DNA of 64,000 bases from Betaproteobacteria bacterium (GTDB taxonomy: Bacteria > Pseudomonadota > Gammaproteobacteria > Burkholderiales > Rhodocyclaceae): positions 1 to 64,000 of the forward strand of contig JACQYB010000037.1 of the NCBI GenBank assembly GCA_016208415.1, written 5' to 3'. The notes under the pieces are model-generated. The model saw only the letters and a program-made list of their open reading frames with translations. It was not told the DNA's origin and did no database searches. Position numbers and translations under genes: made by a program. Of this stretch, positions 27,695-37,039 are shown piece by piece (the stretch's first letter is position 1; each line of letters opens with the position of its first letter).

Positions 27695-28909
27695 ATGAAC
27701 CCGAGAATTCCCGAGCGCCTGCGATCCCGCGCCATCGTCACGGCCGGGGTGACCGTGGCGACCGTCGCCGTCGGCGCCGCGCTGGTGCTGGTGGCTGCGC
27801 TCATCCAGGATTCCACGGCCCGCGCCGCCGAACGCGCCTGTCTCTCCCCGTCGGCATGGCATGCGCTGACCGACGGCGCGCCCCAGGTGAGGCCGGCATC
27901 CCAGCTTGTCGCAGCCGCCCTGCGCAGCCGCGTCGTCCTGTTGGGCGAGCAGCACGACAACGCCGACCACCACCGCTGGCAGCTTGGCGCCCTCACCCTG
28001 CTGCACGCCGCCGAGCCGGACATGGCCATCGGCTTCGAGATGTTCCCGCGCAGCAAGCAGCCGGTGCTGGAGCGCTGGGTGCGCGGCCAACTGGGCGAGG
28101 CGCAGTTCCTGAAGGAGGTGGAATGGGGCCGGGTGTGGCGCTACGATCCCGGGCTGTACATGCCGCTGTTCCAGTTCGCACGCATGCACCGCATCCCCAT
28201 GATCGCCCTCAATGCCGACCGGGACGCAGCCGACCAGCCCATTGCCGACGGCATCGGCAGGCCGGCCGCGGCCTCGCCCGCCTATCGGAAGGAACTGAAG
28301 TCCGCCTACGCCTTGCATCCGAAGCGCCCGGGTGTGTCCGAGGATGAGGCTTTCCGCCGCTTCGTGGATACCCAGTTGCTGTGGGACCGGGCCATGGCCG
28401 AAGGGCTGGCCGGAGCCGCCGGCAAGCACAAGCTGGTGGTGGGCGTCATGGGCGGCGGCCACGTGCGCGACCGCCACGGCGTACCCCGCCAGCTCGCCGA
28501 CCTGGGTGCGGGCACGGCGGCGGTGTGGTTGCCGGTGGCGGCCAACAGCGACTGCAATCAATTGCCGGCGGCCATGGCGGATGCGGTGTTCGCCCTGCCC
28601 GCCTCGCCGGACGTGGTGGTCGATGCCCCGCCGCGCAAGCCGCGCCTGGGCGTGATCATCGCCCTGTCGGGCGCCGCCGCCGGCGCCACCATCGAGAACG
28701 TGAGCGCGGGCAGCGTGGCGGAAGCAGCCGGAATCCGCTCCGGCGACCGGGTGGTGACGGCCGCCGGCCAGCCGGTGCGCCACGGCGCCGACCTCATCGC
28801 CGCGGTCGGACGCCAGCCCGATGGCACCTGGCTGCCCCTGGAAATCGAGCGCGGAGCCGAGCGCCTGGCCCTGGTGGCGCGATTCCCCCCCGTGCCGGAA
28901 ACCAGGTGA
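27695..28909 (+). CDS. ChaN-like haem-binding-fold protein with C-terminal PDZ domain
   Basis: A 404-aa exported protein with an N-terminal membrane/signal segment (residues 14-45). The central domain is ChaN-like (DUF399): VVLLGEQHDNADHHRWQL, GFEMFPRSKQPVLERW and MGGGHVRDRHGVPRQL. Residues 310-395 form a PDZ domain (LGVIIAL then SGDRVVTAAGQPV). ChaN binds haem in Campylobacter, but here the role is unproven. The stop overlaps the next start by GTGA, so both proteins probably act together at the membrane. Confidence 0.78.
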   Translation: MNPRIPERLRSRAIVTAGVTVATVAVGAALVLVAALIQDSTARAAERACLSPSAWHALTDGAPQVRPASQLVAAALRSRVVLLGEQHDNADHHRWQLGALTLLHAAEPDMAIGFEMFPRSKQPVLERWVRGQLGEAQFLKEVEWGRVWRYDPGLYMPLFQFARMHRIPMIALNADRDAADQPIADGIGRPAAASPAYRKELKSAYALHPKRPGVSEDEAFRRFVDTQLLWDRAMAEGLAGAAGKHKLVVGVMGGGHVRDRHGVPRQLADLGAGTAAVWLPVAANSDCNQLPAAMADAVFALPASPDVVVDAPPRKPRLGVIIALSGAAAGATIENVSAGSVAEAAGIRSGDRVVTAAGQPVRHGADLIAAVGRQPDGTWLPLEIERGAERLALVARFPPVPETR

Positions 28910-30888
28910 TCCGCCGCATCGGCAGCATCGCCGCCCTGGCGCTGGCGGCCGCCGCGCCCGCCGCCGCGGCGCATCTCGATCTGCGCGCCCATGTTGATCC
29001 CGTCGCGCGCACGCTTTCGGCATCCGCCGAGGTGCGCCTGGAAAGCGGCGAAACCCTGGACCTGCGCCTGGCCGAAGGCTTGCGTATCGACGCCGTCGAA
29101 CTGGACGGCAAGCCCGCGCGGCGACTCTTCCAGCGGCAGCTCGCCGCGCCGCGGGACGGCAAGACGCACCGCGCTAGCTTGCGCTGGTCCGGTCGCCTGG
29201 CGCCCCTGGACAGCGGCATGGACCACCGCGACGTGCTCGGACCCCTGCCGCCCATGTCCGGCGAGGCCGGGGCGTTGCTGCTCTCCGGCAGCGGCTGGGC
29301 GCCGCAGCCGCTGGGAGCCTTCTCGTTCACCCTGGAGGTGACGCACCCGGCGACCTGGCGCGCCGTGGCCCCCGGCGGTGCCGGCCGGGAGCGGGACGCG
29401 GCGGGGGAGCGCGTCACCCGCTTCGAGTTCCCCGATGCGTCCGAGGGCATCGATCTGGCGCTGGGCGCCTGGGAACTGAAGGAACGCGCGGTGGCGCTGC
29501 CGGGCGGGCGCAGCGTGAGCCTGCGCACCTACCTCGGCGCCGCCAACGCCGCCCTGGCGGAGCGCTACCTGGAAGCGGGCGAGCGCCATCTGCGCCGCTA
29601 CGACAGCCTCATCGGCCCCTACCCCTACCCGGCCTTCGCCGTGGCCGAGAGTCCGCTGCCCACCGGCTTCGGCATGGCCGGATTCACCCTGCTGGGCGCC
29701 ACCGTGCTGCGCCTGCCCTTCATCCCCGAGACCTCCCTGCCCCACGAGATCCTGCACTGCTGGTGGGGCAACGGGGTGTATGTGGACGGACGCCGCGGCA
29801 ACTGGTCCGAGGGCCTGACCACCCTGCTCGCCGACCACGATCTGAAGGAGGAACGCGCCCCCCGCGAGGCCGCCGCCATGCGCCTGGGCTGGCTGCGGGA
29901 CTACGCCGCCCTGCCCCCCGGCGCCGAACAGCCGCTGGCCGCCTTTCGCGCGCGCCACGGCGGCGCCACCTCGGTCATCGGCTACGGCAAGAGCGCCATG
30001 CTGTTCCTGATGCTGCGCGACGAACTGGGCCGGGACACCTTCAACGCCGGGCTGCGGCGCTTGTGGCAGGCGCAGCGCTTCCGCGCCGCCGGGTTCGACG
30101 AGGTGCGCGCAGCCTTCGAGCAGGCGGCAGGCCGCCCGTTGGCGGGCTTCTTCGCCCAATGGACGCAACGCACCGGCGTCGCCGACCTGGCGCTGGCCGA
30201 TGCGCGAGCGAACGGCGGCCGATTGGAACTGCGCGTCGCCCAGGGCGGAGAGCCCCTCGCCCTGACACTGCCGCTGCGCCTGCGCGATGCCGGCGGCCGC
30301 GAGTTCGACCTGCGGGCGAAGCTCGCGGGGAGTACGGAGACGCTGCGCCTGCCCCTGCCCCCAGGCCACCACGGCGGCGGCACGGTGACGCCGGACCCGG
30401 AATTCCGCCTGTGGCGCCGGCTGGCCCCCGGCGAGGCACCGCCCATCCTGCGCGAAGCCCTCTACGCCGCCCGCGCCGGCCTGCTGGCGCTGGGCGAGGA
30501 AGACTGGCGCGCCGCCGCCCACGGCTTCGCCCGCAAGGCCGTCGAAGGCCAGGTGGAAGCGCTGGCGGACGCCCGTACCGCCGCCCAGCCCGGCCGCGCC
30601 CTGTTGCTCATCGGCCCCGCCGCCGCCGTGACGCAGACGCTGCGGGATCTGGGGGTGCCGCCGCCGGCGGATCTTGCCGCCGGCCCGGCCCAGGCCTGGT
30701 CGGCGCGCCGCGCCGGCCAGCCGCTGCTGGTGATGTCGGCCGAATCGCCCCAGGCGCTGGAGCAGTTGGGGCGGCGCCTCCCCCACGTGGGGGGAAGCTC
30801 GTGGGTGGTGCAGGGACATGACGGCGCGCTCAAGCGCGGCACCTGGCCTGCCAGCACGCCCGCCACGCCGCTGCGCGCCTCGCCCTGA
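28906..30888 (+). CDS. M1-type (gluzincin) metallopeptidase-like protein, exported
   Basis: A 660-aa protein with a GTG start coupled to the preceding gene. It begins with a signal (IGSIAALALAAAAPAAAA). The zinc site is HEILH, with the third ligand Glu in NWSEGL 18 residues on, as in M1 aminopeptidases. The GAMEN-equivalent region reads PTGFGMAGFTL, which departs from the classic motif, so exopeptidase activity is uncertain. A C-terminal beta-rich domain and a 130-residue tail follow. It is probably periplasmic. Confidence 0.8.
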   Translation: MIRRIGSIAALALAAAAPAAAAHLDLRAHVDPVARTLSASAEVRLESGETLDLRLAEGLRIDAVELDGKPARRLFQRQLAAPRDGKTHRASLRWSGRLAPLDSGMDHRDVLGPLPPMSGEAGALLLSGSGWAPQPLGAFSFTLEVTHPATWRAVAPGGAGRERDAAGERVTRFEFPDASEGIDLALGAWELKERAVALPGGRSVSLRTYLGAANAALAERYLEAGERHLRRYDSLIGPYPYPAFAVAESPLPTGFGMAGFTLLGATVLRLPFIPETSLPHEILHCWWGNGVYVDGRRGNWSEGLTTLLADHDLKEERAPREAAAMRLGWLRDYAALPPGAEQPLAAFRARHGGATSVIGYGKSAMLFLMLRDELGRDTFNAGLRRLWQAQRFRAAGFDEVRAAFEQAAGRPLAGFFAQWTQRTGVADLALADARANGGRLELRVAQGGEPLALTLPLRLRDAGGREFDLRAKLAGSTETLRLPLPPGHHGGGTVTPDPEFRLWRRLAPGEAPPILREALYAARAGLLALGEEDWRAAAHGFARKAVEGQVEALADARTAAQPGRALLLIGPAAAVTQTLRDLGVPPPADLAAGPAQAWSARRAGQPLLVMSAESPQALEQLGRRLPHVGGSSWVVQGHDGALKRGTWPASTPATPLRASP

Positions 30889-30935
30889 CCGGCCGGGCTT
30901 CGGTACCACCCCGGATGGTGAAACCGCGCCTCTGC

Positions 30936-30990
30936 GGGAGCGTGCTTGCCCGCGATTGCGGCGGCTCGTATCGCGGGCAAGGCCGCTCCC
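30936..30990. repeat. REP-type inverted repeat
   Basis: GGGAGCGTGCTTGCCCGCGA (from 30936) pairs with a near-complementary arm at 30970-30990 around a 13-base loop. This has the make-up of the REP/BIME elements common in pseudomonads and some betaproteobacteria. It sits between two convergent genes, the usual place for such elements. Confidence 0.75.
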
Positions 30991-31051
30991 ACTCCACCCG
31001 GTACAAGCAGTTTCGCGCCAACAGGCAGGGGCTCCGCTCGGGGGTTCAGCC

Positions 31052-32173
31052 TCACTCCTCCTGCAAGCCGATGACGGGTATTTCCGGCAACGTCACGCCG
31101 AAGGCCCCGGATATCTCCTCCACCGTGCCCGCCGCCCGGGCGTCGTACCCCGGCAGCCGCATCACCGTCTCGCGCAACGCCGGATCGGCCAGCGCCGCCA
31201 GCAGCGCGCGCATCTCCGGGCGCTCAAGGGTCTCGGCGTTGCAGGCGAAGTAATAGTGCTCGCGCAAGACGGGGATGAATTCCAGCCGGTACTGCGCCGC
31301 CGCGGCGCGGATGCCCATGCCGGCATCGGCGAGGCCCGTGGCCACCAGGGCCGCCACGGACAGATGGCTGACTTCCTCGGTGTCGTAGCCGTGCACCCGC
31401 CGCGGCGAAATGCCATGGCTGCGCAGCAGCGTATCCACGTGGATGCGCGTGCCCGAGCCCCGCTGGCGATTGACGAAGCTCACGTCCGGGCGCGCCAGAT
31501 CCTCGATACCGCGGATGCACCGGGGGTTGCCCGGCGCCACCATCAGCCCCTGCTCCCGGCTGACGAAGCGGATGAGCCGCTGGGTTGCGGGACGCAGATG
31601 GCGCATCAGGGCCGCGGGCAACGCACCACCGTGATTCGCCTGCGCGACGTGGAATCCCGCCAGATCCACCCGGTTGCGCGCCAGCGCCGCCAGGCTGGGG
31701 ACGCTGCCGCTGAACTGCACCTCGAGGCTGACCTGGTGTTGCTGGCGCAGGAAATCCCGCAGCCCGGCCAGGGCCAGGTCGTGGCTGGCGTGCACCAGCA
31801 GGCGCGTCGTGGCGGTGGCAAAGACGCGCGCGAACTCCTGTCCCAGTTCCGTCGTCGCCTCCGCGATGGGGCCGCACAGGCGCTCCCGTGCCCGGGCGTC
31901 AGCCCACAGCAGTTTCTCGCCCAGGGGCGCCAGCCGCGTGCCGCGCCCGCGCTCCGGCACCGCCAGCGGCTCGCCCAGGCACTCCTGCCACTTGACGATC
32001 AGGCCCCAGGCATGGCGATAGGAAAGACCCGTCTTGCGCGCGGCATCCGCCAGGGAACCGCCGTCCGCGATGCCCGCCAGCAGTCGCAGCAGCCCCGGCT
32101 CGAGCGCCCCGCACGGCAGGTGCAGGGTGTAGTCAAGCCGCACTTCGACCTTTGTTGCCGGTGTCGATTTCAT
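31052..32173 (-). CDS. ModE-type HTH regulator with PBP-like ligand domain
   Basis: A 373-aa transcription regulator. Residues 1-100 form a ModE-like winged helix (LLAGIADGGSLADAARKTGLSYRHAWGLI, shown in parts). The rest is a periplasmic-binding-protein-like domain (SHDLALAGL, DLAGFHVAQ, FVNRQRGSGTRIHVDTLL). Regulators of this make-up are found beside molybdate and tungstate genes. It could control the tup operon or the molybdoenzyme 20 kb away, though no direct link is visible. The start at 32173 gives MKSTPATKVEV. Confidence 0.82.
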   Translation of the reverse strand: MKSTPATKVEVRLDYTLHLPCGALEPGLLRLLAGIADGGSLADAARKTGLSYRHAWGLIVKWQECLGEPLAVPERGRGTRLAPLGEKLLWADARARERLCGPIAEATTELGQEFARVFATATTRLLVHASHDLALAGLRDFLRQQHQVSLEVQFSGSVPSLAALARNRVDLAGFHVAQANHGGALPAALMRHLRPATQRLIRFVSREQGLMVAPGNPRCIRGIEDLARPDVSFVNRQRGSGTRIHVDTLLRSHGISPRRVHGYDTEEVSHLSVAALVATGLADAGMGIRAAAAQYRLEFIPVLREHYYFACNAETLERPEMRALLAALADPALRETVMRLPGYDARAAGTVEEISGAFGVTLPEIPVIGLQEE

Positions 32174-32251
32174 GGTTTCGCTCCACCACCAGGCACACCT
32201 GCCTGACCCGATTCGAGGGTAGCACACAGGCAAACGGCCGCCGCCCACACG

Positions 32252-33184
32252 TCAAGGCTCGCCAGGCAATGCCGGCGCGGGGGTTCGTCCCCCGGCCGCC
32301 CAATATCCGGGGCTGCCGTAGCTGTGCTTGAGCAGATCGATGAACAGCCGCACCCGCAGGGGCAGGTGCCGGCGCTGGGCAAAGACGGCGTAGATGCCCA
32401 TGGGCGCGGCGGCGTGGGCGTCCAGCACCGAAACGAGCCGCCCCGCCGCCAGGTCTTCGCCCACCTCCCACATGGAACGCCACGCCAGCCCGCGGCCGGC
32501 CAGCGCCCATTCCCGCAGCACGGCGCCGTCGTTGCATTCCAGCGCGCCGGACACGCGCACGGTGAGCGGCACGCCGTCCTGCATCAGCACCCAGCCGCGC
32601 TGCTGAGAGAGGGACAGGCAGTCGTGGCGCGCCAGGTCCTCCGGCGTTTGGGGAACCCCACGGCGTGCCAGGTATTGCGGGCTGGCCACCACGGCGCGGC
32701 GCATCTCGCCCAGGCGCAGGCTCACCAGGCTGGAATCCGCCAGTTCGCCGATGCGCACCGCGCAGTCCACGCCTTCATTGACCAGGTCCACCAGCCGATC
32801 GGACAGGTCCAGGCTCACCGTGACTTCCGGGTGGGCGTCGAGAAAACGCATCAGCAGCGGCGCCACGTGCAGGCGTCCGAAGCCCGCCGGCGCCGAGATG
32901 CGGATATGGCCGGCCGCCTTGACGCCGCCCAGGGAGACGGAGGCCTCAGCGTTGGCCAGGTCGCGGAGGATGCGCTGGCAGTCCTCCAGGAAGGCCTGGC
33001 CTTCGAAGGTGAGCGACAGGCGGCGCGTGGTGCGCACCAGCAGGCGCACGCCCAGGCGCTCTTCCAGCGCGTCCAGGCGCCGCGCCATGACGGCGGGGGT
33101 GACGCCCTCGGCGCGGGCGGCGGCGGACAGGCTGCCGCGGGAGGCGGTGGCGACGAAGGCGGTGATCTGCTTGAAGTGGTCCAT
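32252..33184 (-). CDS. LysR-family transcription regulator
   Basis: A 310-aa LysR-type regulator: N-terminal winged helix (MDHFKQITAFVATASRGSLS), then an effector-binding domain with VSLDLSDRLVDLVNEG. It resembles the CrgA/AphB-like subgroup. It diverges from the haloacid dehalogenase gene, so that gene is its likely target. The start at 33184 is the usual LysR N-terminus; a longer frame extends upstream without similarity. Confidence 0.88.
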   Translation of the reverse strand: MDHFKQITAFVATASRGSLSAAARAEGVTPAVMARRLDALEERLGVRLLVRTTRRLSLTFEGQAFLEDCQRILRDLANAEASVSLGGVKAAGHIRISAPAGFGRLHVAPLLMRFLDAHPEVTVSLDLSDRLVDLVNEGVDCAVRIGELADSSLVSLRLGEMRRAVVASPQYLARRGVPQTPEDLARHDCLSLSQQRGWVLMQDGVPLTVRVSGALECNDGAVLREWALAGRGLAWRSMWEVGEDLAAGRLVSVLDAHAAAPMGIYAVFAQRRHLPLRVRLFIDLLKHSYGSPGYWAAGGRTPAPALPGEP

Positions 33185-33285
33185 CTTTGTCTGGATGTAA
33201 AAGATGATTTGCCGAATCGCGCTATTTTCGTTCATCGGCGCTGGCAATACACTGCAAGCATCACCCTTTCGAACAGGAGGCGATC

Positions 33286-33975
33286 ATGTCCCCCATCCGC
33301 GCCGTCGCTTTCGACGCCTACGGCACCCTGTTCGACGTCTATTCCGTGGCCGCGCTGGCCGAGCAGCTCTTTCCCGGCAAGGGCGGCGAACTGGCGGCGC
33401 TGTGGCGCCAGAAGCAGATCGAATACACCTGGCTGCGCACGCTCTCCGACCGCTACAAGCCCTTCTGGGATCTGACCCGCGATGCGCTGGAATTCTCCGG
33501 CCGGCGCCTCGGCCTGCCCCTGGACGCCGCCACCGCGGACCGTCTGATGAACCAGTACGCCTGCCTCTCCCCCTTCCCGGAAAACCTCGGCGCACTGCGC
33601 GAGTTGAAGGCGCTGGGCGTGCCCCTGGCCATCCTCTCCAACGGCAATCCGCCCATGCTGGAGGTGGCGGTGAAGAGCGCCGGCATGGACGGCCTGTTCG
33701 ACCACCTGATTTCGGCCGATGCGGTGCGCCGCTACAAGACCACAGCCGAGGTCTACCAGCTTGGCCCGGAGACCTTCGGCCTGCCGGCGCGGGAAATCCT
33801 GTTCGTGTCGTCCAACGGCTGGGACGCGGCGGGGGCGACCTGGTTCGGCTACACCACGTTCTGGATCAACCGCGCGCGCCAGCCCGAGGAGGTGCTGGAC
33901 GCGAGCCCGTCGCGGGTCGGCCACAGCCTCGTGGAGGTGGTGGAGTTCGTGCGCGAATTCCGCGCCGCGGGATGA
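33286..33975 (+). CDS. haloacid dehalogenase, type II (HAD superfamily)
   Basis: A 229-aa L-2-haloacid dehalogenase-type hydrolase. The catalytic nucleophile is D10 in AVAFDAYGTLFD. Motif II is ILSNGNPPML and motif III/IV FVSSNGWDAAGATWFGYTTFWINR, both diagnostic for the type II dehalogenase family. A GGAGG site precedes it. It would release halide from 2-haloalkanoates and give hydroxyacids. A LysR gene diverges from it. Confidence 0.87.
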   Translation: MSPIRAVAFDAYGTLFDVYSVAALAEQLFPGKGGELAALWRQKQIEYTWLRTLSDRYKPFWDLTRDALEFSGRRLGLPLDAATADRLMNQYACLSPFPENLGALRELKALGVPLAILSNGNPPMLEVAVKSAGMDGLFDHLISADAVRRYKTTAEVYQLGPETFGLPAREILFVSSNGWDAAGATWFGYTTFWINRARQPEEVLDASPSRVGHSLVEVVEFVREFRAAG

Positions 33976-33983
33976 ATGGCCGA

Positions 33984-34166
33984 TGGACGCCGCCCAGGCA
34001 ATGCTCATTGGTGTGGCGGCACGCTGTTCCGGTTGCCGGTGACCATCTACGGCGGCTACCGGCATGTCGTGGCGCCACGCCGCGTGCCGGCCCCGCCTGG
34101 CGGCGGCGGTTCATCATCGCCGTGGGCAGCGTGCTGACCCTCTACTATTTCTTCAAGACCTACTGA
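33984..34166 (+). pseudogene. remnant of a TauE/SafE-type exporter
   Basis: Between the dehalogenase and aceB, one frame gives GTLFRLPVTIYGGY, the conserved TauE/SafE mid-protein pattern. Another frame gives RRFIIAVGSVLTLYYFFKTY, like the last helix of that family. They are joined by a frame change and the middle is missing. I read this as the decayed relic of a membrane exporter; a small unrelated protein cannot be excluded. Confidence 0.42.
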
Positions 34167-34183
34167 TTCGACAAGGAGAAGAC

Positions 34184-35590
34184 ATGAATCTCAACCTCCC
34201 CGACGGCGTGCAGATCAACGCCCCCATCCATCCCCGTTTCGACGAAATTCTCACCCACGACGCGCTGGCACTCGTGGCCAAGCTGCACCGCGCCTTCAAC
34301 GGCCGCCGCCAGGAACTGCTCCAGGCCCGCGTCGCCCGCCAGGCGCGCATCGACGCCGGCGAGATGCCCGACTTCCTGCCGGAGACGAAGCACATCCGCG
34401 AAGGCGACTGGAAGGTCGCCCCGGTGCCGCCGGCCCTGCATTGCCGCCGCGTGGAAATCACCGGCCCGGTGGAAGCGAAGATGATCATCAACGCCTACAA
34501 CTCGGGCGCCGACAGCTACATGACCGACTTCGAGGATTCCAACAGCCCCAACTGGTTCAACCTGGATGGTCAGCGTGTCTCCGGCGGCATCTTCGACTTC
34601 GCGCTGGTGTTCTTCCACAACGCTAGGGAGCAGATCGCGCGCGGCGCCGGCCCGTTCTACTACCTGCCGAAGATGGAAAGCCATCTGGAAGCGCGCCTGT
34701 GGAACGACATCTTCGTCATGGCGCAGGAGCACATCGGCCTGCCCCAGGGCACCATCAAGGCCACCGTGCTGGTGGAGACCATCCTCGCCACCTTCGAGAT
34801 GGAAGAGATCCTCTATGAACTGCGCGAACACAGCGCAGGGCTGAACGCCGGGCGCTGGGACTACATCTTCTCCTGCATCAAGAAGTTCAAGAAGAACCAG
34901 GATTTCTGCCTGGCCAACCGCGGCGCCATCACCATGGAGGTGCCGTTCATGCGCAGCTACGCGCTGGCGCTGGTGCAGGCCTGCCACAAGCGCGGCGCCC
35001 CGGCCATGGGCGGCATGAGCGCGCTGATCCCGATCAAGAACGATCCGGTGGCCAACGAAAAGGCGCTGGCCGGCATCCGCCACGACAAAACCCGCGACGC
35101 CGTTGATGGCTACGACGGCGGCTGGGTGGCCCATCCGGGCCTGGTGCCCATCGCCATGGAGGAGTTCGTCAAGGTGCTGGGCGACAAGCCCAACCAGTTC
35201 GGCAAACGGGTGGAAGGCAGCTTCGGCCCGAAGGACTGGCTCAACTTCCAGCCCGAGCAGCCCATCACCGAAGCCGGCCTGCGCAACAACATCAACGTCG
35301 GCATTCACTATCTGGGTTCGTGGCTCGCCGGCAATGGCTGCGTGCCGATTCACAACCTGATGGAGGATGCGGCCACGGCCGAGATCTCGCGCTCGCAGGT
35401 GTGGCAGTGGGTGGTGTCGCCCAAGGGCGTGCTGGATGACGGCCGCAAGGTGACCGTCGAGATGGTGCGCGGCATGATCCCGGAGGAACTGGCGAAGGTG
35501 AAGGCCACCGTCACCGCCCAGGGCGAGAAGACGGAAACCTACGATCAGGCGGCGGTGATTTTCGGGGCGCTACTGCAAACTGCGCTCTGA
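34184..35590 (+). CDS. aceB: malate synthase A with replaced C-terminus
   Basis: A 468-aa malate synthase, joining glyoxylate and acetyl-CoA to malate. The start at 34184 follows AAGGAGAAG. Catalytic-core motifs are present: [59 protein letters not shown]. The family usually has about 530 residues. After AAVIF the sequence turns into GALLQTAL and stops, whereas downstream fragments show the normal end ([20 protein letters not shown]). About 20 C-terminal residues are therefore lost, although the active-site core is intact. Activity is likely reduced or unchanged but untested. Confidence 0.92.
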   Translation: MNLNLPDGVQINAPIHPRFDEILTHDALALVAKLHRAFNGRRQELLQARVARQARIDAGEMPDFLPETKHIREGDWKVAPVPPALHCRRVEITGPVEAKMIINAYNSGADSYMTDFEDSNSPNWFNLDGQRVSGGIFDFALVFFHNAREQIARGAGPFYYLPKMESHLEARLWNDIFVMAQEHIGLPQGTIKATVLVETILATFEMEEILYELREHSAGLNAGRWDYIFSCIKKFKKNQDFCLANRGAITMEVPFMRSYALALVQACHKRGAPAMGGMSALIPIKNDPVANEKALAGIRHDKTRDAVDGYDGGWVAHPGLVPIAMEEFVKVLGDKPNQFGKRVEGSFGPKDWLNFQPEQPITEAGLRNNINVGIHYLGSWLAGNGCVPIHNLMEDAATAEISRSQVWQWVVSPKGVLDDGRKVTVEMVRGMIPEELAKVKATVTAQGEKTETYDQAAVIFGALLQTAL

Positions 35591-35595
35591 AGAAG

Positions 35596-35621
35596 ACGGC
35601 GCCGGGGTAATCCGGCGCCGT
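35596..35621 (+). terminator. hairpin after aceB
   Basis: ACGGCGCCGG and CCGGCGCCGT form a 10-bp stem around GGTAAT. No T-run follows, so it may be a weak terminator. Similar but different hairpins follow the displaced aceB ends at 39663, 41580, 42871 and 44049. Confidence 0.55.
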
Positions 35622-35635
35622 ACTCCTGCCGATCC

Positions 35636-36157
35636 TCACTCACTCGAAAGTTTCACAAAGTTGATTCGCTCACGCTTAACAATTTCATAAACTCTATTCT
35701 CACGGCCCTCTACAGCTTGGTGCATCGCATCGAGAATCATCTTCGTGGGACGTTCAAAGGTAACCGGGTAGTATTCGTCGCACTCATCGACAAACCCCAC
35801 CTCAACCAACTGGCCTCCGCACGCATTGGATCTACCGCTAAAGACGCGTACGTATTGAGTACAGTTGGCCGATCCACAACAGTTCACCTGAACGCTTCCC
35901 GAGTCGTTGATATCCTGTATGCGTGCATCCCCGAAACGCTTCGATGTGCCGCACCACTTCCCGTCAAGCACAAATCGCTTCATTGTAGATGGATTTGAAG
36001 GAGCAAGCTCAATCGAGATAACCTGCCCCGCGCGATGAGCTATACGCACATTTGCGTCAGCTGTCCGAAACAGAGCAGTTCCATCTTCCCGTTCGAATGG
36101 CGCGCCTAGTGTCTGCTCAATGTATTGCAGGACGGGCTCAATAATCAAGTGCAACAC
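35636..36157 (-). CDS. unrecognised 173-aa protein, end of AT-richer operon
   Basis: A frame with a GTG start encodes 173 residues, rich in charged residues with several cysteines (VNCCGSANCTQYV). The base composition of this block is visibly lower in GC than the flanks, which indicates foreign origin. I do not recognise a family. The cysteine cluster could bind a metal. It follows the transporter at 36302 after a 144-base gap and may have its own promoter. Confidence 0.6.
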   Translation of the reverse strand: MLHLIIEPVLQYIEQTLGAPFEREDGTALFRTADANVRIAHRAGQVISIELAPSNPSTMKRFVLDGKWCGTSKRFGDARIQDINDSGSVQVNCCGSANCTQYVRVFSGRSNACGGQLVEVGFVDECDEYYPVTFERPTKMILDAMHQAVEGRENRVYEIVKRERINFVKLSSE

Positions 36158-36301
36158 CCTACGTTTGGAAGGGGAGCGAGTTCTTCGTCGACATACGATT
36201 TGAGGCGATCAGAATCCATTGTGACGACACATACTAGTTTACTGCACAGCAGCCCGACGCTGCCCCATCCAAGCAATATGAATTGACCGACCAGTAAGTT
36301 C

Positions 36302-37018
36302 TCACTTCTGCCGCCGCGATCTATTCTCAAAAATCAGGAACGGGTTAAAGTCAGTATCCCTATCGAAGTAATCCACACCTTCTGCTTTTTTCAAGAAACG
36401 AACCACCGCGTACGTGAAAGGCGTCATCAAAGCCTCAACGCATGTTTTTACCAGCCAACCCACCATAACAGCTGAAACCAAAACGTCTGTTGGCAACACA
36501 CCGCCCAGCGCGACGACATAAAAAACAACTGTGTTAATTCCCTGCCCAACAATCGTCGACCCGATCGTGCGTGTCCATAAATACTTTCCATTCGTCCATA
36601 ACTTCATTCTGGCCAACACATAGTTATTTGATATGTCGCCCAAGAACACCGCGAGCCAGCCTCCAAGCAAAATCCTGGGGACTGTCCCGAAAACTTTTGC
36701 ATACGCATCATTATCCTGAAAAAAGGGCGCTGGGGGAATTACTACAATCAATTGGTAAACGACCCCCGCAGTAATAGAGGCAAACATGGTATACCAAAGC
36801 ACTGTCCTCGCCCGCCCGTATCCATAGACCTCAGTCAACACATCGGAGATGATGTACGTAACTGGGAAATACAGGACTGTAACCGAAACACCAACGCCAA
36901 GGACAGATATGATCTTTCCAGCAGAAACATCCGAGATCAGCTGGAACGCTATATTTAGCGCGGTAAAGAGCCCAAGGTATCTCGCGCCGCCGACCAATGA
37001 GTTCGAAAAAGAAGGCAT
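36302..37018 (-). CDS. YhhQ/VUT-family queuosine-precursor transporter
   Basis: A 238-aa membrane protein with about six helices (LFTALNIAFQLISDVSAGK, FPVTYIISDVLTEVYGYGRA, NTVVFYVVALG). The DVLTEVYGYGRAR segment is diagnostic for the VUT/YhhQ family, which imports queuine precursors such as preQ0 or preQ1. The codon use and low GC differ from the chromosome. It lies 21 bases after an unknown gene. Queuosine salvage genes sometimes travel with 7-deazaguanine DNA-modification systems, but none is seen here. Confidence 0.85.
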   Translation of the reverse strand: MPSFSNSLVGGARYLGLFTALNIAFQLISDVSAGKIISVLGVGVSVTVLYFPVTYIISDVLTEVYGYGRARTVLWYTMFASITAGVVYQLIVVIPPAPFFQDNDAYAKVFGTVPRILLGGWLAVFLGDISNNYVLARMKLWTNGKYLWTRTIGSTIVGQGINTVVFYVVALGGVLPTDVLVSAVMVGWLVKTCVEALMTPFTYAVVRFLKKAEGVDYFDRDTDFNPFLIFENRSRRQK

Positions 37019-37039
37019 TTTGTCTTTCTCCTGTAATAC

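Noticed and set aside
36145..36330. Small 61-codon frame between the transporter and the 173-aa gene
   Set aside because: Overlaps the next start, no ribosome site, no recognisable feature.
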